Shown: positions 7,292 to 16,725, counted from the first letter of the stretch. The stretch is 25,297 bases of DNA from Caldithrix sp. (GCA_020722685.1 DYKH01000042.1:14722-40018); one strand, 5' to 3'. Numbers and translations are program-made. Notes: generated from the letters alone by a model not told the origin.

Positions 7292-7756
7292 ATGGCAACA
7301 GTCTATGAAGGCCAATTGACCGCAGCGGGAAAGCGGTTTGCGATTGTGGTGAGTCGCTTCAACGAGCTAATCTGCAAAAAGCTTTTGGAAGGCGCCTTAG
7401 ATTGCCTTTCCCGTCACGGCGCGAACCTCGACGATGTGGACATTGTTTGGGTGCCGGGATCGTTCGAGATACCGGTTGCGGCGAAGCGATTAGCTGCCAG
7501 CCAAAAATACGACGCCGTGATTTGCGTTGGCGCAGTCATTCGTGGCGCCACTCCCCACTTTGAATACATCGCCTCTGAGGTCACCAAGGGGATCGCCCAA
7601 GTAAGTCTCGAATTCGGCCTTCCGGTTGCCTACGGGGTGATTACGCCCGAAACTTTGGAGCAAGCACTGGAGCGGGCCGGCACAAAAGCCGGGAACAAGG
7701 GCTGGGATGCCGCGCTCAGCGCCATTGAAATGGCGGACTTGTTCAGCAAAATATAG
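7292..7756 (+). CDS. ribH: 6,7-dimethyl-8-ribityllumazine synthase
   Basis: RibH (154 residues, the usual length) condenses the products of RibD and RibBA into lumazine, which RibE then converts to riboflavin. It usually forms pentamers or 60-subunit capsids. Visible are VVSRFNELI (19-27), the [14 protein letters not shown] block (54-67), [14 protein letters not shown] with the general acid/base His89, and the C-terminal [18 protein letters not shown]. It lies 114 bases after ribBA; that gap contains only a weak GCATG/CATGC stem (7237-7253) and no gene, so it is probably the last gene of the operon. The sequence before the ATG is A-rich with a poor Shine-Dalgarno match. Downstream is a perfect 12-base palindrome followed by GTTTTG (7755-7766). 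Confidence 0.97.
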   Translation: MATVYEGQLTAAGKRFAIVVSRFNELICKKLLEGALDCLSRHGANLDDVDIVWVPGSFEIPVAAKRLAASQKYDAVICVGAVIRGATPHFEYIASEVTKGIAQVSLEFGLPVAYGVITPETLEQALERAGTKAGNKGWDAALSAIEMADLFSKI

Positions 7757-7766
7757 GAATATTCCT
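7755..7766 (+). terminator. Palindrome after ribH, possible weak terminator
   Basis: AGGAATATTCCT is a perfect 12-base palindrome that overlaps the ribH stop codon and is followed by GTTTTG. The stem would be short (about 4-5 bp), so termination here is uncertain. Confidence 0.25.
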
Positions 7767-7860
7767 GTTTTGTCCGACCGTTAAAGCTAACGCCGCTCCG
7801 AAAACAACTTGAGCAGCAGGACCATGCACTCAGATCAAACTTCAAAATCAGATATTGACC

Positions 7861-10044
7861 ATGACAAAAAAACCGCACCGCCAGACTCGTCTTTTGCTGT
7901 TCTCGCTACTTGTCGTTCCTCACATTCTGTATGCCGACGTCGGTGATTGGAAGACTTTTACCAGCTCCAAAGACATTCGGCAGATGGTAGCAGACGACTC
8001 GCTGATTTGGTGCGCCACCGAAGGCGGGGTACTCGTTTACAACTACACTCATACTACCTTTCGCAAATATACCAACACCGAGGGACTTTCTTCCATTGAT
8101 GTGGTGGCCATTGAGCGCGATCATCGAGGATCCATTTGGGTGGGATTGGCAGATGGGCGGCTCAACATCATGGATGCCGTTTCAGGAAAATGGTCGATGA
8201 AAAACGATTATCGTGGCCTGACCATCAACGATCTCTGCGCTTACGGCGATTCAGTTTTTGTCGCCCTCAATATCGGGGTGAGTTTGTACGACGCCAAGCG
8301 CCAGGAGGTGAAGGAGACGTATAAAATCGGCGAGTCGCGACAAGTGTTCATCAATGGCCGGGATATTTGGGTGGCTCAGAAAGACGGAGTGCGGCAAGCC
8401 AGTTTGGACTTTCCCAACCTCATGGCTCCCAGTGCCTGGAGCCGGTACACCAAGTCCGCCAACGGCCTGCCCAACGATGATGCCCTGGCGTTGTCCCGGT
8501 TTGATTCTCGCATCGTGGTCGGCACCAAGTCTGGGCTGTCCTTCTTTGACGGCAACGCTTGGTCCACCCCCGAGCTGACGGATCGGGAAATTAGGAATTT
8601 TGCCGTTTGGCAGGGAAGCTTGGTCGTGGCCAGTAGCTTTGGCGTATTTCGACGTGAGTCGTCGGGTACTTGGACGCCCATCGGCTCCCTGATAGAGAAC
8701 GCTTACAACTTGGTCGCTCCTTCCGAGGGTGGAATCTGGATCGGCCTCCGCGGCAATGCATTGGCACGACTCAATGAAGGCGATTCGACCTGGGAATTTC
8801 GCGCGCCGAACGATCCTGTCGGCAATCGAGTGAGCGCGCTTGCTTTCGATCACCATGGCGTTCTTTGGGCCGGGTTCAGCGCAGGGGGACTGTCACGGTT
8901 TGATGGCCGGACTTGGACCAACTTTTCCAAAGCCGACGGCATGGATTTGGCGGATGGAATCCGCTGCATTGCAGTAGATAATCGAAATCGCATTTGGGTC
9001 GGCACCTGGGGCGGCGGCATCAACGTCCTTGAACAAAACGACGATAGCGTAAGAATCAGCCTGATCAATTCTTCGGACGGCCGCCTGGCGGGCGTAGAAG
9101 CCGGAGCCAGCTACGTGGTCGTGACAGGTCTCCACCTCGACTCCGAAGGCAATATGTGGATTTTGAATCGAGAAGCTGCCAACAAACGAGTGTTAGCCGT
9201 GAGCAGCCCGGAGAATGAATGGCAATATTTTTCTACTTTGGAAGGCATACCAACAGACCTGGTCACAGCCTTAGAGATTGACTTGAGCGGACGGAAATGG
9301 ATCGGCACGGACAATTCGGGCTTGTCCGTTCTGGATGACAATAACACGCCGTTCGACAAAAGCGACGACGATTTCAGCGGAAGGCTTAACACGAATGATG
9401 GATTGGAGAGCAACAACGTGCGCGCCATAGCTGCCGATATGGATGGCTTGGTTTGGATCGGCACTCCGGAAGGACTCGACTACTGGTATGAGGGAGAGGT
9501 CAAGCCGCGCTACGAAGTCATCAACGACGACATCAACTGCATCATGGTGGACGTGCGCAACAACAAGTGGATCGGTACCAGCGGAGGATTGAGCAAGCTG
9601 GACGCGGACGGCTTTACCTGGGAGCACTACTCAACTTCCAACAGCCCGCTGATTTCCGACAATGTCACCAGCTTTGCCTTTAATGAGAATACCGGCGAAG
9701 TCTATATCGGCACCACCAATGGCATTTCCCGCCTGGAAACAGCGTATACCAGGCCGGCGCAAAATCTGAACTTTGTCGCGGGTCATCCCAATCCGTTCGT
9801 CCTGAGCCAAACTGGCGCCAGATTCGTCATCGAGAATTTGGCGGAAAAAGCGACCGTCCGCTTTTACACGCCGGAGGGCTTTTTGGTGCGCCATATTTCC
9901 AGCAATGAGATATTGGGCTCGCGGGCCACTTGGAATGGCGCCAATGACCGTGGCGATCTGGTTGCCAGTGGGATTTATATCTATGTTGTCACCACTGAGG
10001 ATGGTCTGTCACGCACCGGGAAGGTTGCTGTCATCAATCCGTAG
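7861..10044 (+). CDS. Secreted two-component-regulator-type beta-propeller protein with sorting tail
   Basis: This 727-residue protein starts with a signal peptide (KKPHRQTRLLLFSLLVVPHILYA, cleavage likely after ADA-like YA at about 26). The body is built of about eleven blade repeats with the [IVK]W[IV]G motif (IWCATEGG, IWVGLADG, LWAGFSAGG, IWVGTWGGG, KWIGTDNSG, VWIGTPEG, KWIGTSGG and others). These are the Reg_prop repeats known from periplasmic sensor parts of hybrid two-component systems, but here no kinase or membrane anchor follows. The last 90 residues (HPNPF, then RFVIEN, VRFYTPEG, WNGANDRGDLVASGIYIYVV) form an FlgD-like/T9SS type-A-like sorting domain, so it is probably secreted or surface-attached. 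I chose ATG 7861 rather than TTG 7855. Ligand unknown. It follows ribH by about 100 bases and may be separately expressed. Confidence 0.88.
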   Translation: MTKKPHRQTRLLLFSLLVVPHILYADVGDWKTFTSSKDIRQMVADDSLIWCATEGGVLVYNYTHTTFRKYTNTEGLSSIDVVAIERDHRGSIWVGLADGRLNIMDAVSGKWSMKNDYRGLTINDLCAYGDSVFVALNIGVSLYDAKRQEVKETYKIGESRQVFINGRDIWVAQKDGVRQASLDFPNLMAPSAWSRYTKSANGLPNDDALALSRFDSRIVVGTKSGLSFFDGNAWSTPELTDREIRNFAVWQGSLVVASSFGVFRRESSGTWTPIGSLIENAYNLVAPSEGGIWIGLRGNALARLNEGDSTWEFRAPNDPVGNRVSALAFDHHGVLWAGFSAGGLSRFDGRTWTNFSKADGMDLADGIRCIAVDNRNRIWVGTWGGGINVLEQNDDSVRISLINSSDGRLAGVEAGASYVVVTGLHLDSEGNMWILNREAANKRVLAVSSPENEWQYFSTLEGIPTDLVTALEIDLSGRKWIGTDNSGLSVLDDNNTPFDKSDDDFSGRLNTNDGLESNNVRAIAADMDGLVWIGTPEGLDYWYEGEVKPRYEVINDDINCIMVDVRNNKWIGTSGGLSKLDADGFTWEHYSTSNSPLISDNVTSFAFNENTGEVYIGTTNGISRLETAYTRPAQNLNFVAGHPNPFVLSQTGARFVIENLAEKATVRFYTPEGFLVRHISSNEILGSRATWNGANDRGDLVASGIYIYVVTTEDGLSRTGKVAVINP

Positions 10045-10101
10045 CCGGCAATCTGCCGCGATGAGGGCTGTCGACCGACCGTTGACGCTCATAGCCGCCA
10101 A

Positions 10102-10118
10102 TGCAGTGTTGCACTGCA
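10102..10118. other. 7-bp hairpin after the propeller gene
   Basis: TGCAGTG (10102-10108) pairs with CACTGCA (10112-10118) around a TTG loop, 58 bases after the propeller gene stop. It is followed by AAAAAC, not T, so on the + strand it is not a classic terminator. Confidence 0.35.
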
Positions 10119-10146
10119 AAAACTTGCACCACGATGCAGATTCTTG

Positions 10147-10181
10147 AGTCGAAAATGATGAGAGTCAGAATCATTTTGACT
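10147..10181. promoter_or_regulatory. 12-bp interrupted palindrome between propeller gene and recN
   Basis: AGTC plus AAAATGAT (10147-10159, one bulged G at 10151) is complementary to ATCATTTT plus GACT (10170-10181) around a 10-base centre. It could be an RNA hairpin or an operator. It has no T tract and lies 137 bases before recN. No SOS box of the E. coli (CTGT-N8-ACAG) or Bacillus (GAAC-N4-GTTC) kind is visible near recN. Confidence 0.35.
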
Positions 10182-10317
10182 TTGGGTGTAGCATGGTCGG
10201 GTTCGAAAAGAGCGGACATTCGCGTTTTGGGCGGTTGAAAAATCTTTGGAGGCATGATAGTTTTTTTGAGTAATACTACAGTGCTGCAGTTCCCGGTCTT
10301 TTCCCTTACGCTTGACT

Positions 10318-12048
10318 ATGCTGAAAAGCTTATATGCAAAAAACTACGCCCTCATCGATGAGATAAGGGTCGAGTTCAATGCCGGACTCAATATTATCAC
10401 CGGTGAAACGGGAGCGGGCAAGTCCATCTTGCTCGGGGCCTTGGCTGCTATCTTGGGGGAGCGGCTCTCAAAAGATATCATCCGTAGCGGCGCGGACAAG
10501 GTTGTCATCGAAGGGGAGTTCGATATCTCCTTATCTCAGGATCATGCCGATTTCTTGCGCCAGCATGATCTTGAAAGCAAAAATGGTGAAATCATCGCCA
10601 GGCGGGAGATCAATGCTTCCGGCAAGAGCCGGTGTTTTATCAACGACACTCCGGTCTCTCTCGAAGTACTAAAAAGTCTGGGTGATTTGTTAGTGGACTT
10701 GCACGGCCAGCATGAGCACCAATTGCTGCTGCAGGTACCGCGACATATTCGCTATCTCGACGATTTTGCCCACCTGGCCGAACAGCGAGCTCGGCTCAAG
10801 GAGAACTATGATCGCCTGGTAAGCTTATCCAAACAGCTTCAAGACCTTTTCAATCGTGAAGACGAGTTAAGAAAATCGAAAGATTTCCTCCAGTTTCAAT
10901 TGAGTGAAATCACAGTTGCGGATCCGCAGCCCGATGAAGATGAGATATTGAAAGAAGAAGAGGGAATTCTCCGCAATGCAGAGTTCTTAGCCGAACGAAC
11001 CGGCGCGCTGTTCCAGCAATTGTATGAAGGGGAAGGCTCGGTCTCTGAGGTTTTGGGCAAGGCGCTCAATGATCTCGCCAATTTGGGGCAGATAGACAAA
11101 CGCTTCCTCGGCCTGCAATCCGAGTGCGAAAATGCCAAGATTGCCGTCGATGAGATAGCCGTTGCTTTGCAGAACTATTGCAGCGCCATTGACTTTGACA
11201 CCCATCGACTCGAAAACATTCGCCAGCGTTTGGCGCTCTTGTCCGCGCTGAAGAAAAAGTACGGTGGCACGATTGCTGCTGTGCTGGAACACAAAACAAA
11301 AATCGCACAAGAACTGGGATTAATAGAGAATCTCCAGAGCGAGATAGACCGGCTAACTGCTCAAATCGAGAATGAGCGTACCACGCTGAGACAATTAAGC
11401 TTGGATGTGTCGAGAATCCGCGCATCGGCGGCTCGAGAACTCTGCGAAAAAGTCGTTGACGAGATTGCAAGCTTGGGAATGCCAAATGCGAATTTCAAAG
11501 TCTTGCAGGAATACAAAAACGCAACCCAGCAAAGCCAGTTCGTGGTCGTCGAGGGAAAGCCGGTGCAAGTTTCCCCCGACGGCATCGATCAGATCGAGTT
11601 TCTCATTTCGGCAAATTCCGGGGAAGCTCCCAAGCCGTTAGCCAAGATCGCTTCCGGCGGGGAAATCTCTCGCATCATGCTGGCGCTGAAATCCCTCTTG
11701 GCTGAAGCCGACAAGGTGCCGGTGCTGATTTTTGATGAGATCGACCTGGGCATCTCCGGCAGGATTGCTCAGGCGGTGGGCAAGAGTTTGCGCAAGCTGG
11801 CGCAAGCGCATCAAGTGATTTGCATTACCCACTTGCCGCAAATCGCCAGCATGGCCGACCACCATTATCTGGTGGAAAAAGTAGCCGGTGCCGGGGAAAC
11901 GTTTACGACGATCCGCAAGTTGGAGGAGCCGGAAAGAACTGAACAGATCGCCCGGCTGTTTGGCGGCGAAACTGTTACGCAAGCGCATTTGCTGAGTGCT
12001 GCCGAGCTGATCAAAGAAGCTGAAGGTGTGGCGCTGGTGAGCGGCTAA
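10318..12048 (+). CDS. recN: DNA repair protein RecN
   Basis: RecN is an SMC-like ATPase that acts early at double-strand breaks, holding DNA ends or molecules together for RecA-dependent repair. The 576-residue length is normal. Walker A GETGAGKS is at 29-36, the family motif DLHGQHEHQ lies near 129, a long coiled coil with Glu/Leu/Lys heptads fills the middle (about 150-390), the ABC signature SGGEISRIML starts at 446 and Walker B VLIFDEIDLGISG contains Asp473-Glu474. ATG 10318 gives the standard N-terminus MLKSLYAKNYALID; a TTG six bases earlier is less likely. The sequence before the start is pyrimidine-rich without a Shine-Dalgarno match. It heads a run of + strand genes to dnaE. Confidence 0.96.
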   Translation: MLKSLYAKNYALIDEIRVEFNAGLNIITGETGAGKSILLGALAAILGERLSKDIIRSGADKVVIEGEFDISLSQDHADFLRQHDLESKNGEIIARREINASGKSRCFINDTPVSLEVLKSLGDLLVDLHGQHEHQLLLQVPRHIRYLDDFAHLAEQRARLKENYDRLVSLSKQLQDLFNREDELRKSKDFLQFQLSEITVADPQPDEDEILKEEEGILRNAEFLAERTGALFQQLYEGEGSVSEVLGKALNDLANLGQIDKRFLGLQSECENAKIAVDEIAVALQNYCSAIDFDTHRLENIRQRLALLSALKKKYGGTIAAVLEHKTKIAQELGLIENLQSEIDRLTAQIENERTTLRQLSLDVSRIRASAARELCEKVVDEIASLGMPNANFKVLQEYKNATQQSQFVVVEGKPVQVSPDGIDQIEFLISANSGEAPKPLAKIASGGEISRIMLALKSLLAEADKVPVLIFDEIDLGISGRIAQAVGKSLRKLAQAHQVICITHLPQIASMADHHYLVEKVAGAGETFTTIRKLEEPERTEQIARLFGGETVTQAHLLSAAELIKEAEGVALVSG

Positions 12049-12176
12049 CAGGCGCTGGTCCTCGCAAATAGCCTCGGTTGTTCTGTGTCGATCGCATTGA
12101 GATGGGAGTTTTCTATTCATCACAAGTGATCAAAAGGTGTGGTGCGAAATTTCTTTAACGTGTGAGGGTTGGTAAA

Positions 12177-13196
12177 ATGAGCGATCACAAAAAATCAATC
12201 TTGTCGCTGCTTGCGGCTTTGGCGGTCGTTTTGGTCGGACTGTTCTTGGTCTGTGCTCAACAACGCGGGACACTTAACCAGGGGGATAACATCGCTTCTG
12301 AAGACGAACAATTCAAACAAGAATTGCTGCAAATGCTGGATCTGACGGACGCATCCGACGATTCGACTTTGGCCGCGGAGCTGTTTCAGGCGCAAGAAGC
12401 TGAGGCCGATTCGAGTGAAGACGCTCTCTTTGCGGAACAAAGCACTGCCAAGCAGGAGCAGAAGCAAGAACAGGGGCAGGAGCAAGGAAAAGAAAGTGGG
12501 GATGACGTGTTGGCTTTATTGGTTCCGAGCGAGCAAGCGGCACAGGAACCCGTTGAAGCAACACCCACCACTACCGCCGAAAACATGGGCGTGACCGAGG
12601 ATATGTTTTCTAAGATTAACAGCGACCTCGAACGCCTGGAAAGACTCTTGGAGCAACGCAGCGCTGCCGTCGATAGCCTGAAAAATATTATCGAGGCGCG
12701 CAACAGTCGCTTGCAAGAGTTAGAAGCCAGAATGGCGAAACGGCCGGCATCGACCTCGCAGAAGAACGAGGTTGCCAAAGCTCGATCTGCGTCGACGGCA
12801 AACAGACCGGTCCCCCCGAGCAGCAGGTCAGGATTCGCAGCCGCCTATCAAAATGCCCGGTCTCTATTTGAGCGAGCCGACTACAGAAATGCGATTGAGG
12901 CTTTCAAGGGCGTCTTGAATGCTTTTCCTGAGGACAAGGAAGCGGACAATTGCCAATACTGGATCGGCGAATGCTATTACGGCCTGAGAGAGTATCAACA
13001 AGCGATCATCGAGTTTCAAAAGGTGTTTGCCTACAAGCAGACCGACAAACATGACGATGCTCAGCTTATGATCGGATTGTCCTACACCAAGAACGGGCAA
13101 AAAGAAAAGGCGCATACTGAATTCGAGACGTTCCTGAACAACTACGCCGGCAGTGAATACGCCCGGGTAGCGGAGCGCTATTATAAGAATATTTGA
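12177..13196 (+). CDS. Membrane-anchored YbgF/CpoB-like TPR protein
   Basis: 339 residues. An uncleaved N-terminal membrane helix (8-27, LSLLAALAVVLVGLFLVCA) is followed by an acidic, Gln/Glu-rich low-complexity stretch including a KQEQ/GQEQ run (about 95-115), a coiled coil (about 140-182, LERLERLLEQRSAAVDSLKN) and a C-terminal TPR domain (about 215-339) of the YbgF/CpoB/BamD type: ARSLFERADYRNAIEAF, CQYWIGECYYGLREYQQAI, AQLMIGLSYTKNGQKEKA. CpoB coordinates Tol-Pal with peptidoglycan synthesis in proteobacteria, but no tol or pal gene is in this window, so the exact role is inferred only as an envelope scaffold. Cys26 is not in a good lipobox. ATG 12177 has GAGGG 8 bases before it. The TGA stop overlaps or abuts the dnaE start, so the two are translationally coupled. 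Confidence 0.82.
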   Translation: MSDHKKSILSLLAALAVVLVGLFLVCAQQRGTLNQGDNIASEDEQFKQELLQMLDLTDASDDSTLAAELFQAQEAEADSSEDALFAEQSTAKQEQKQEQGQEQGKESGDDVLALLVPSEQAAQEPVEATPTTTAENMGVTEDMFSKINSDLERLERLLEQRSAAVDSLKNIIEARNSRLQELEARMAKRPASTSQKNEVAKARSASTANRPVPPSSRSGFAAAYQNARSLFERADYRNAIEAFKGVLNAFPEDKEADNCQYWIGECYYGLREYQQAIIEFQKVFAYKQTDKHDDAQLMIGLSYTKNGQKEKAHTEFETFLNNYAGSEYARVAERYYKNI

Positions 13197-13198
13197 TC

Positions 13199-16100
13199 GT
13201 GACGTCCTTCGTTCACTTACACAATCACTCTCACTACAGCTTACTCGATGGCGCTTGCCGCATTGATGACCTGGTCTCTTCGGCCGTCGAATTCGGCATG
13301 CCGGCCTTGGCGCTCACCGACCACGGAAATTTGTTCGGTGCCATCGAGTTCTATAAAAAATGCGTCAAGGCCAAAATAAAGCCGATCATTGGATCGGAAA
13401 TCTACATTGCTCCGCGCAGCCGTTTCGATAAGCAAGTGGAAGAAGGGGTATCCGGCACTTCCTTCCACTTGGTGCTACTCTGCAAAAACGAGATCGGCTA
13501 TCGCAATCTTTTGAAGCTGGTCTCCGCCGGCTTCTTAGAAGGCTTTTACTACAAGCCACGCGTAGACCGCGACCTGCTCAAGCAGCATTCTCAGGGTTTG
13601 GTCGCCTTGAGCGCTTGTATGAAGGGCGAGGTTTCCTACAAGACTTTGCGCGAGGGGAAAGAGCGGGGGAGAGCCGTCGCCGAGGAATATCGCTCCATCT
13701 TTGGCGATGACTTTTATCTTGAAGTCCAGCGCCACAACATTGCGGAAGAAGACCGGGTTCGCCCTCTCCTTCTGGAGCTTGGCCACGAGCTGGGGATCAA
13801 GGTCGTAGCCACAAACGACATCCATTACCTCAAAAGAGAACATTCCCAGGCCCACGACGTCCTTCTTTGTCTGCAAACCAGCAAGGATTATGACGATCCG
13901 ACTCGACTGCGCTACAGCACGGATCAGCTCTATTTCAAAAGCGCTGAGGAGATGGCCAAGCTCTTCGGGGACACTCCGGAAGTCTTGGAAAACACTTTAG
14001 AGATTGCCGAAAAGTGTAACCTGCTATTTGATTTTAAAACCATCCACCTTCCTTACTTTAAAATTCCGCCTTCGGACACCATCAAGACTCTTGATCAGTA
14101 TCTGGAAAACTTGTCTCTCAAAGGACTGCGAGAACGATATAAAGAGATCACACCCGAGTTGGAGAAACGCTTGCACTATGAGCTGGACGTGATCAAGCAA
14201 ATGGGATATGCTGGATACTTTCTGATCACCTACGATTTCATTCGCTATGCGCGCAGCCAGAACATACCCGTCGGCCCGGGGCGCGGCTCGGCCGCCGGCA
14301 GCTTGGTAGCTTATTGCCTGTACATTACCAACCTCGATCCACTCAAGTATAACCTCCTTTTTGAGCGCTTTCTCAATCCCGAACGTGTCAGCATGCCGGA
14401 CATCGACATCGACTTTTGCTATGAGCGTCGCGAAGAGGTCATCGAGTACGTCAAGAAAAAGTACGGCTATAACAACGTCTGCCAGATCATAACCTTTGGA
14501 ACGATGGCTGCTCGCGCCGTTATTCGCGACGTTGGCCGGGTGCTCAAGATGAGCTACGGCGAGGTGGATCGCATTGCCAAGATGGTGCCCGCCCAGTTGA
14601 ACATCAAGTTGGATGATGCGCTGGAAAAAGTGCCGGAACTACGCGAAGTGGCGACCAAGGACGAGCAGCACCGCCGTCTCATCGAGTACTCCAGAGTGCT
14701 GGAAGGTTTGGCCCGCCATGCATCCACACACGCCGCCGGAGTGGTTATCACTCCGGAGGAGCTCACCCATTACGTGCCTCTGTACAAGACCAAGGACGGC
14801 GACGTAACCACGCAGTTCGACATGAAGTCTTTGGAAAGCGTCGGCTTGCTAAAGATGGATTTTCTCGGCCTGCGCACGTTAACCGTGATCCAAAAGACCG
14901 TGGATGCGTTGCGGGCAAAGGGGATCGACATTGACATCGACAAGATTCCACTCGATGACGCAAAAGTCTATAAGCTGTTTGCTAACGGCGAAACCATCGG
15001 TTTATTCCAGTTCGAAAGCTCCGGTATGCGGGAATACTTGAAAAAATTGCAGCCGGAATGTATGGAAGACTTGATCGCCATGAATGCCTTGTATCGTCCT
15101 GGCCCGATGGACATGATCGAGGATTTCATCAACTCCAAAAAGGGCAAAACGGCTATCAAGTATTTGCATCCCTTGTTGGAGCCAATCCTGAAAGAAACCT
15201 ATGGTGTAGCGGTTTACCAAGAACAGGTCATGCAGATCGCCAGCGAGCTGGGCGGTTTCACTATGGGCGGCGGCGATCTGCTGCGCCGGGCCATGGGCAA
15301 GAAGGACAAAGAAGCCATGCTGGCGCAGCGGGCCAAGTTCATAGAAGGCGCCAAGGCAAAGGGCATCAGCCAAAGCGTTGCCGGTGAGATTTTTGACATG
15401 ATGGAAAAATTCGCCGGCTATGGCTTCAACAAATCGCATTCGGCTTGCTACTCCTTGGTAGCCTACCAGACCGCCTACTTGAAGGCCTATCACCCGGCGG
15501 AATTCATGGCGGCGACCATCAGCAGCGAAATGAGCAACTCCAATCGCGTCACGGTTCTGATGGAAGAATGCCGTCGCTTAGGTTTAGAAGTTCTGCCCCC
15601 GGATGTTAATGAGAGCTTTGCCGACTTTGTAGTGACGGATAAGGGAATTCGTTTTGGCCTAGGCGCCATCAAAAACGTCGGGCTGGGCGCAATCGAAGCC
15701 ATCGTGACCGCGCGAAAAAAATTCGGCCGCTTTAAAACCATTTTCGATCTGGCCGGCAACGTGGATATCCATGCGATCAATAAGAAAGTTTTTGAGAGCT
15801 TGATCGAAGCCGGAGCGATGGACAGTCTGGAGGGCACACGGGCGCAGCTCTTCGCCGCGGTCGAAACCGCCCTCGAGTTTGCTCAGCGTTCTCAGGAGCA
15901 GCACGCTCACGGTCAAACCTCTATATTCGATTTGGATTCCGAGAAAACCACCTTTGCGTCGCCGCCTCTGCCGCAAGTCAAACCATGGTCGAAAACGACG
16001 ATTCTCAATCGTGAAAAAGCGATTTTGGGCTTTTACCTTTCCGGCCACCCGTTGGATCGATTTCGGGAGGAGGTGCGCACTTTTTCCACCATTTCCCTGG

Positions 16101-16627
16101 AGGATGCGGAAGGACTTCGGGATGGGACTCCCGTCAGGGTCTGTGGTGTCATCACCGAATTCAAATTGCACTTCGATCGTCAGAAGCGATCCATGGCCTT
16201 TTTCAAAATCGAGGATTTTACCGGCAGCTTGGAAGGACTTGCTTTCGCCGATACCTATGAGAAATATCGCCAGAACCTACAAGCGGATTCTATGGTGATG
16301 GTGATTGGCAAAATCAACACCCGTGAATCCGAGGCCGGCAAGCTGATCGCGGAAGAGGTCATACCACTGGAGGCAACACGCGAGCGATTCACCAAAAGTT
16401 TGTGCATGTCCTTGGACGCAAGTCGCGCCACCCCGACATTGGTGCAAGAGTTAAAAAGCCTTTTGACTAATTATGGCGGAGACGTGCCGGTTTATGTCAG
16501 CATAAAAACAGCAGAAAACGGCAACTATGTCATCCGCTCCAAGACACTCAAGGTGCAGCCAAGCTTACAGTTGATCGACACATTGCGTGAAAAGGTCGGG
16601 CGGGAAAATGTGTGGGTAGGGGCGTGA
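13199..16627 (+). CDS. dnaE: DNA polymerase III alpha subunit
   Basis: This 1142-residue replicative polymerase is of the DnaE1 type and of normal length. The N-terminal PHP domain starts with HLHNHSHYSLLDG and contains LTDHGN (40-44). The palm has PDIDIDF with Asp401 and Asp403, and the third catalytic Asp554 in KMDFLGLRTL. RGSAAGSLVAY, the helix-hairpin-helix region near 840-890 and an OB fold (PVRVCGVITEFKLHFDRQKRSMAFFKIEDFTG, starts near 977) follow. No intein and no proofreading exonuclease insertion are seen. I chose GTG 13199; a TTG at 13193 overlaps the stop of the upstream TPR gene and would add two residues. There is no good Shine-Dalgarno site, so translation probably depends on coupling. 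Confidence 0.97.
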   Translation: MTSFVHLHNHSHYSLLDGACRIDDLVSSAVEFGMPALALTDHGNLFGAIEFYKKCVKAKIKPIIGSEIYIAPRSRFDKQVEEGVSGTSFHLVLLCKNEIGYRNLLKLVSAGFLEGFYYKPRVDRDLLKQHSQGLVALSACMKGEVSYKTLREGKERGRAVAEEYRSIFGDDFYLEVQRHNIAEEDRVRPLLLELGHELGIKVVATNDIHYLKREHSQAHDVLLCLQTSKDYDDPTRLRYSTDQLYFKSAEEMAKLFGDTPEVLENTLEIAEKCNLLFDFKTIHLPYFKIPPSDTIKTLDQYLENLSLKGLRERYKEITPELEKRLHYELDVIKQMGYAGYFLITYDFIRYARSQNIPVGPGRGSAAGSLVAYCLYITNLDPLKYNLLFERFLNPERVSMPDIDIDFCYERREEVIEYVKKKYGYNNVCQIITFGTMAARAVIRDVGRVLKMSYGEVDRIAKMVPAQLNIKLDDALEKVPELREVATKDEQHRRLIEYSRVLEGLARHASTHAAGVVITPEELTHYVPLYKTKDGDVTTQFDMKSLESVGLLKMDFLGLRTLTVIQKTVDALRAKGIDIDIDKIPLDDAKVYKLFANGETIGLFQFESSGMREYLKKLQPECMEDLIAMNALYRPGPMDMIEDFINSKKGKTAIKYLHPLLEPILKETYGVAVYQEQVMQIASELGGFTMGGGDLLRRAMGKKDKEAMLAQRAKFIEGAKAKGISQSVAGEIFDMMEKFAGYGFNKSHSACYSLVAYQTAYLKAYHPAEFMAATISSEMSNSNRVTVLMEECRRLGLEVLPPDVNESFADFVVTDKGIRFGLGAIKNVGLGAIEAIVTARKKFGRFKTIFDLAGNVDIHAINKKVFESLIEAGAMDSLEGTRAQLFAAVETALEFAQRSQEQHAHGQTSIFDLDSEKTTFASPPLPQVKPWSKTTILNREKAILGFYLSGHPLDRFREEVRTFSTISLEDAEGLRDGTPVRVCGVITEFKLHFDRQKRSMAFFKIEDFTGSLEGLAFADTYEKYRQNLQADSMVMVIGKINTRESEAGKLIAEEVIPLEATRERFTKSLCMSLDASRATPTLVQELKSLLTNYGGDVPVYVSIKTAENGNYVIRSKTLKVQPSLQLIDTLREKVGRENVWVGA

Positions 16628-16683
16628 ACAAGCAAATGACACATCAATGAACTTGCTGTAGTATTGCCAATGTCCGCTGTTGG

Positions 16684-16725
16684 GACCTGAAACTTGTGGC
16701 TTGTGACTTGCGACCTGGCGCTTCA
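16684..16725 (+). repeat. Degenerate heptamer tandem repeat
   Basis: Six 7-base units follow each other without gaps: GACCTGA, AACTTGT, GGCTTGT, GACTTGC, GACCTGG, CGCTTCA, with a consensus near GACTTGT. It lies in the gap between dnaE and the YIP1-family gene, and an open frame into the latter starts inside it by chance. Confidence 0.5.

Noticed and set aside
8251..8856. 201-codon - strand frame within the propeller gene
   Set aside because: Shadow of the repeated + strand coding sequence.
13199..16627. Intein or split in dnaE
   Set aside because: Length is normal and the motifs around the polymerase active site are continuous.
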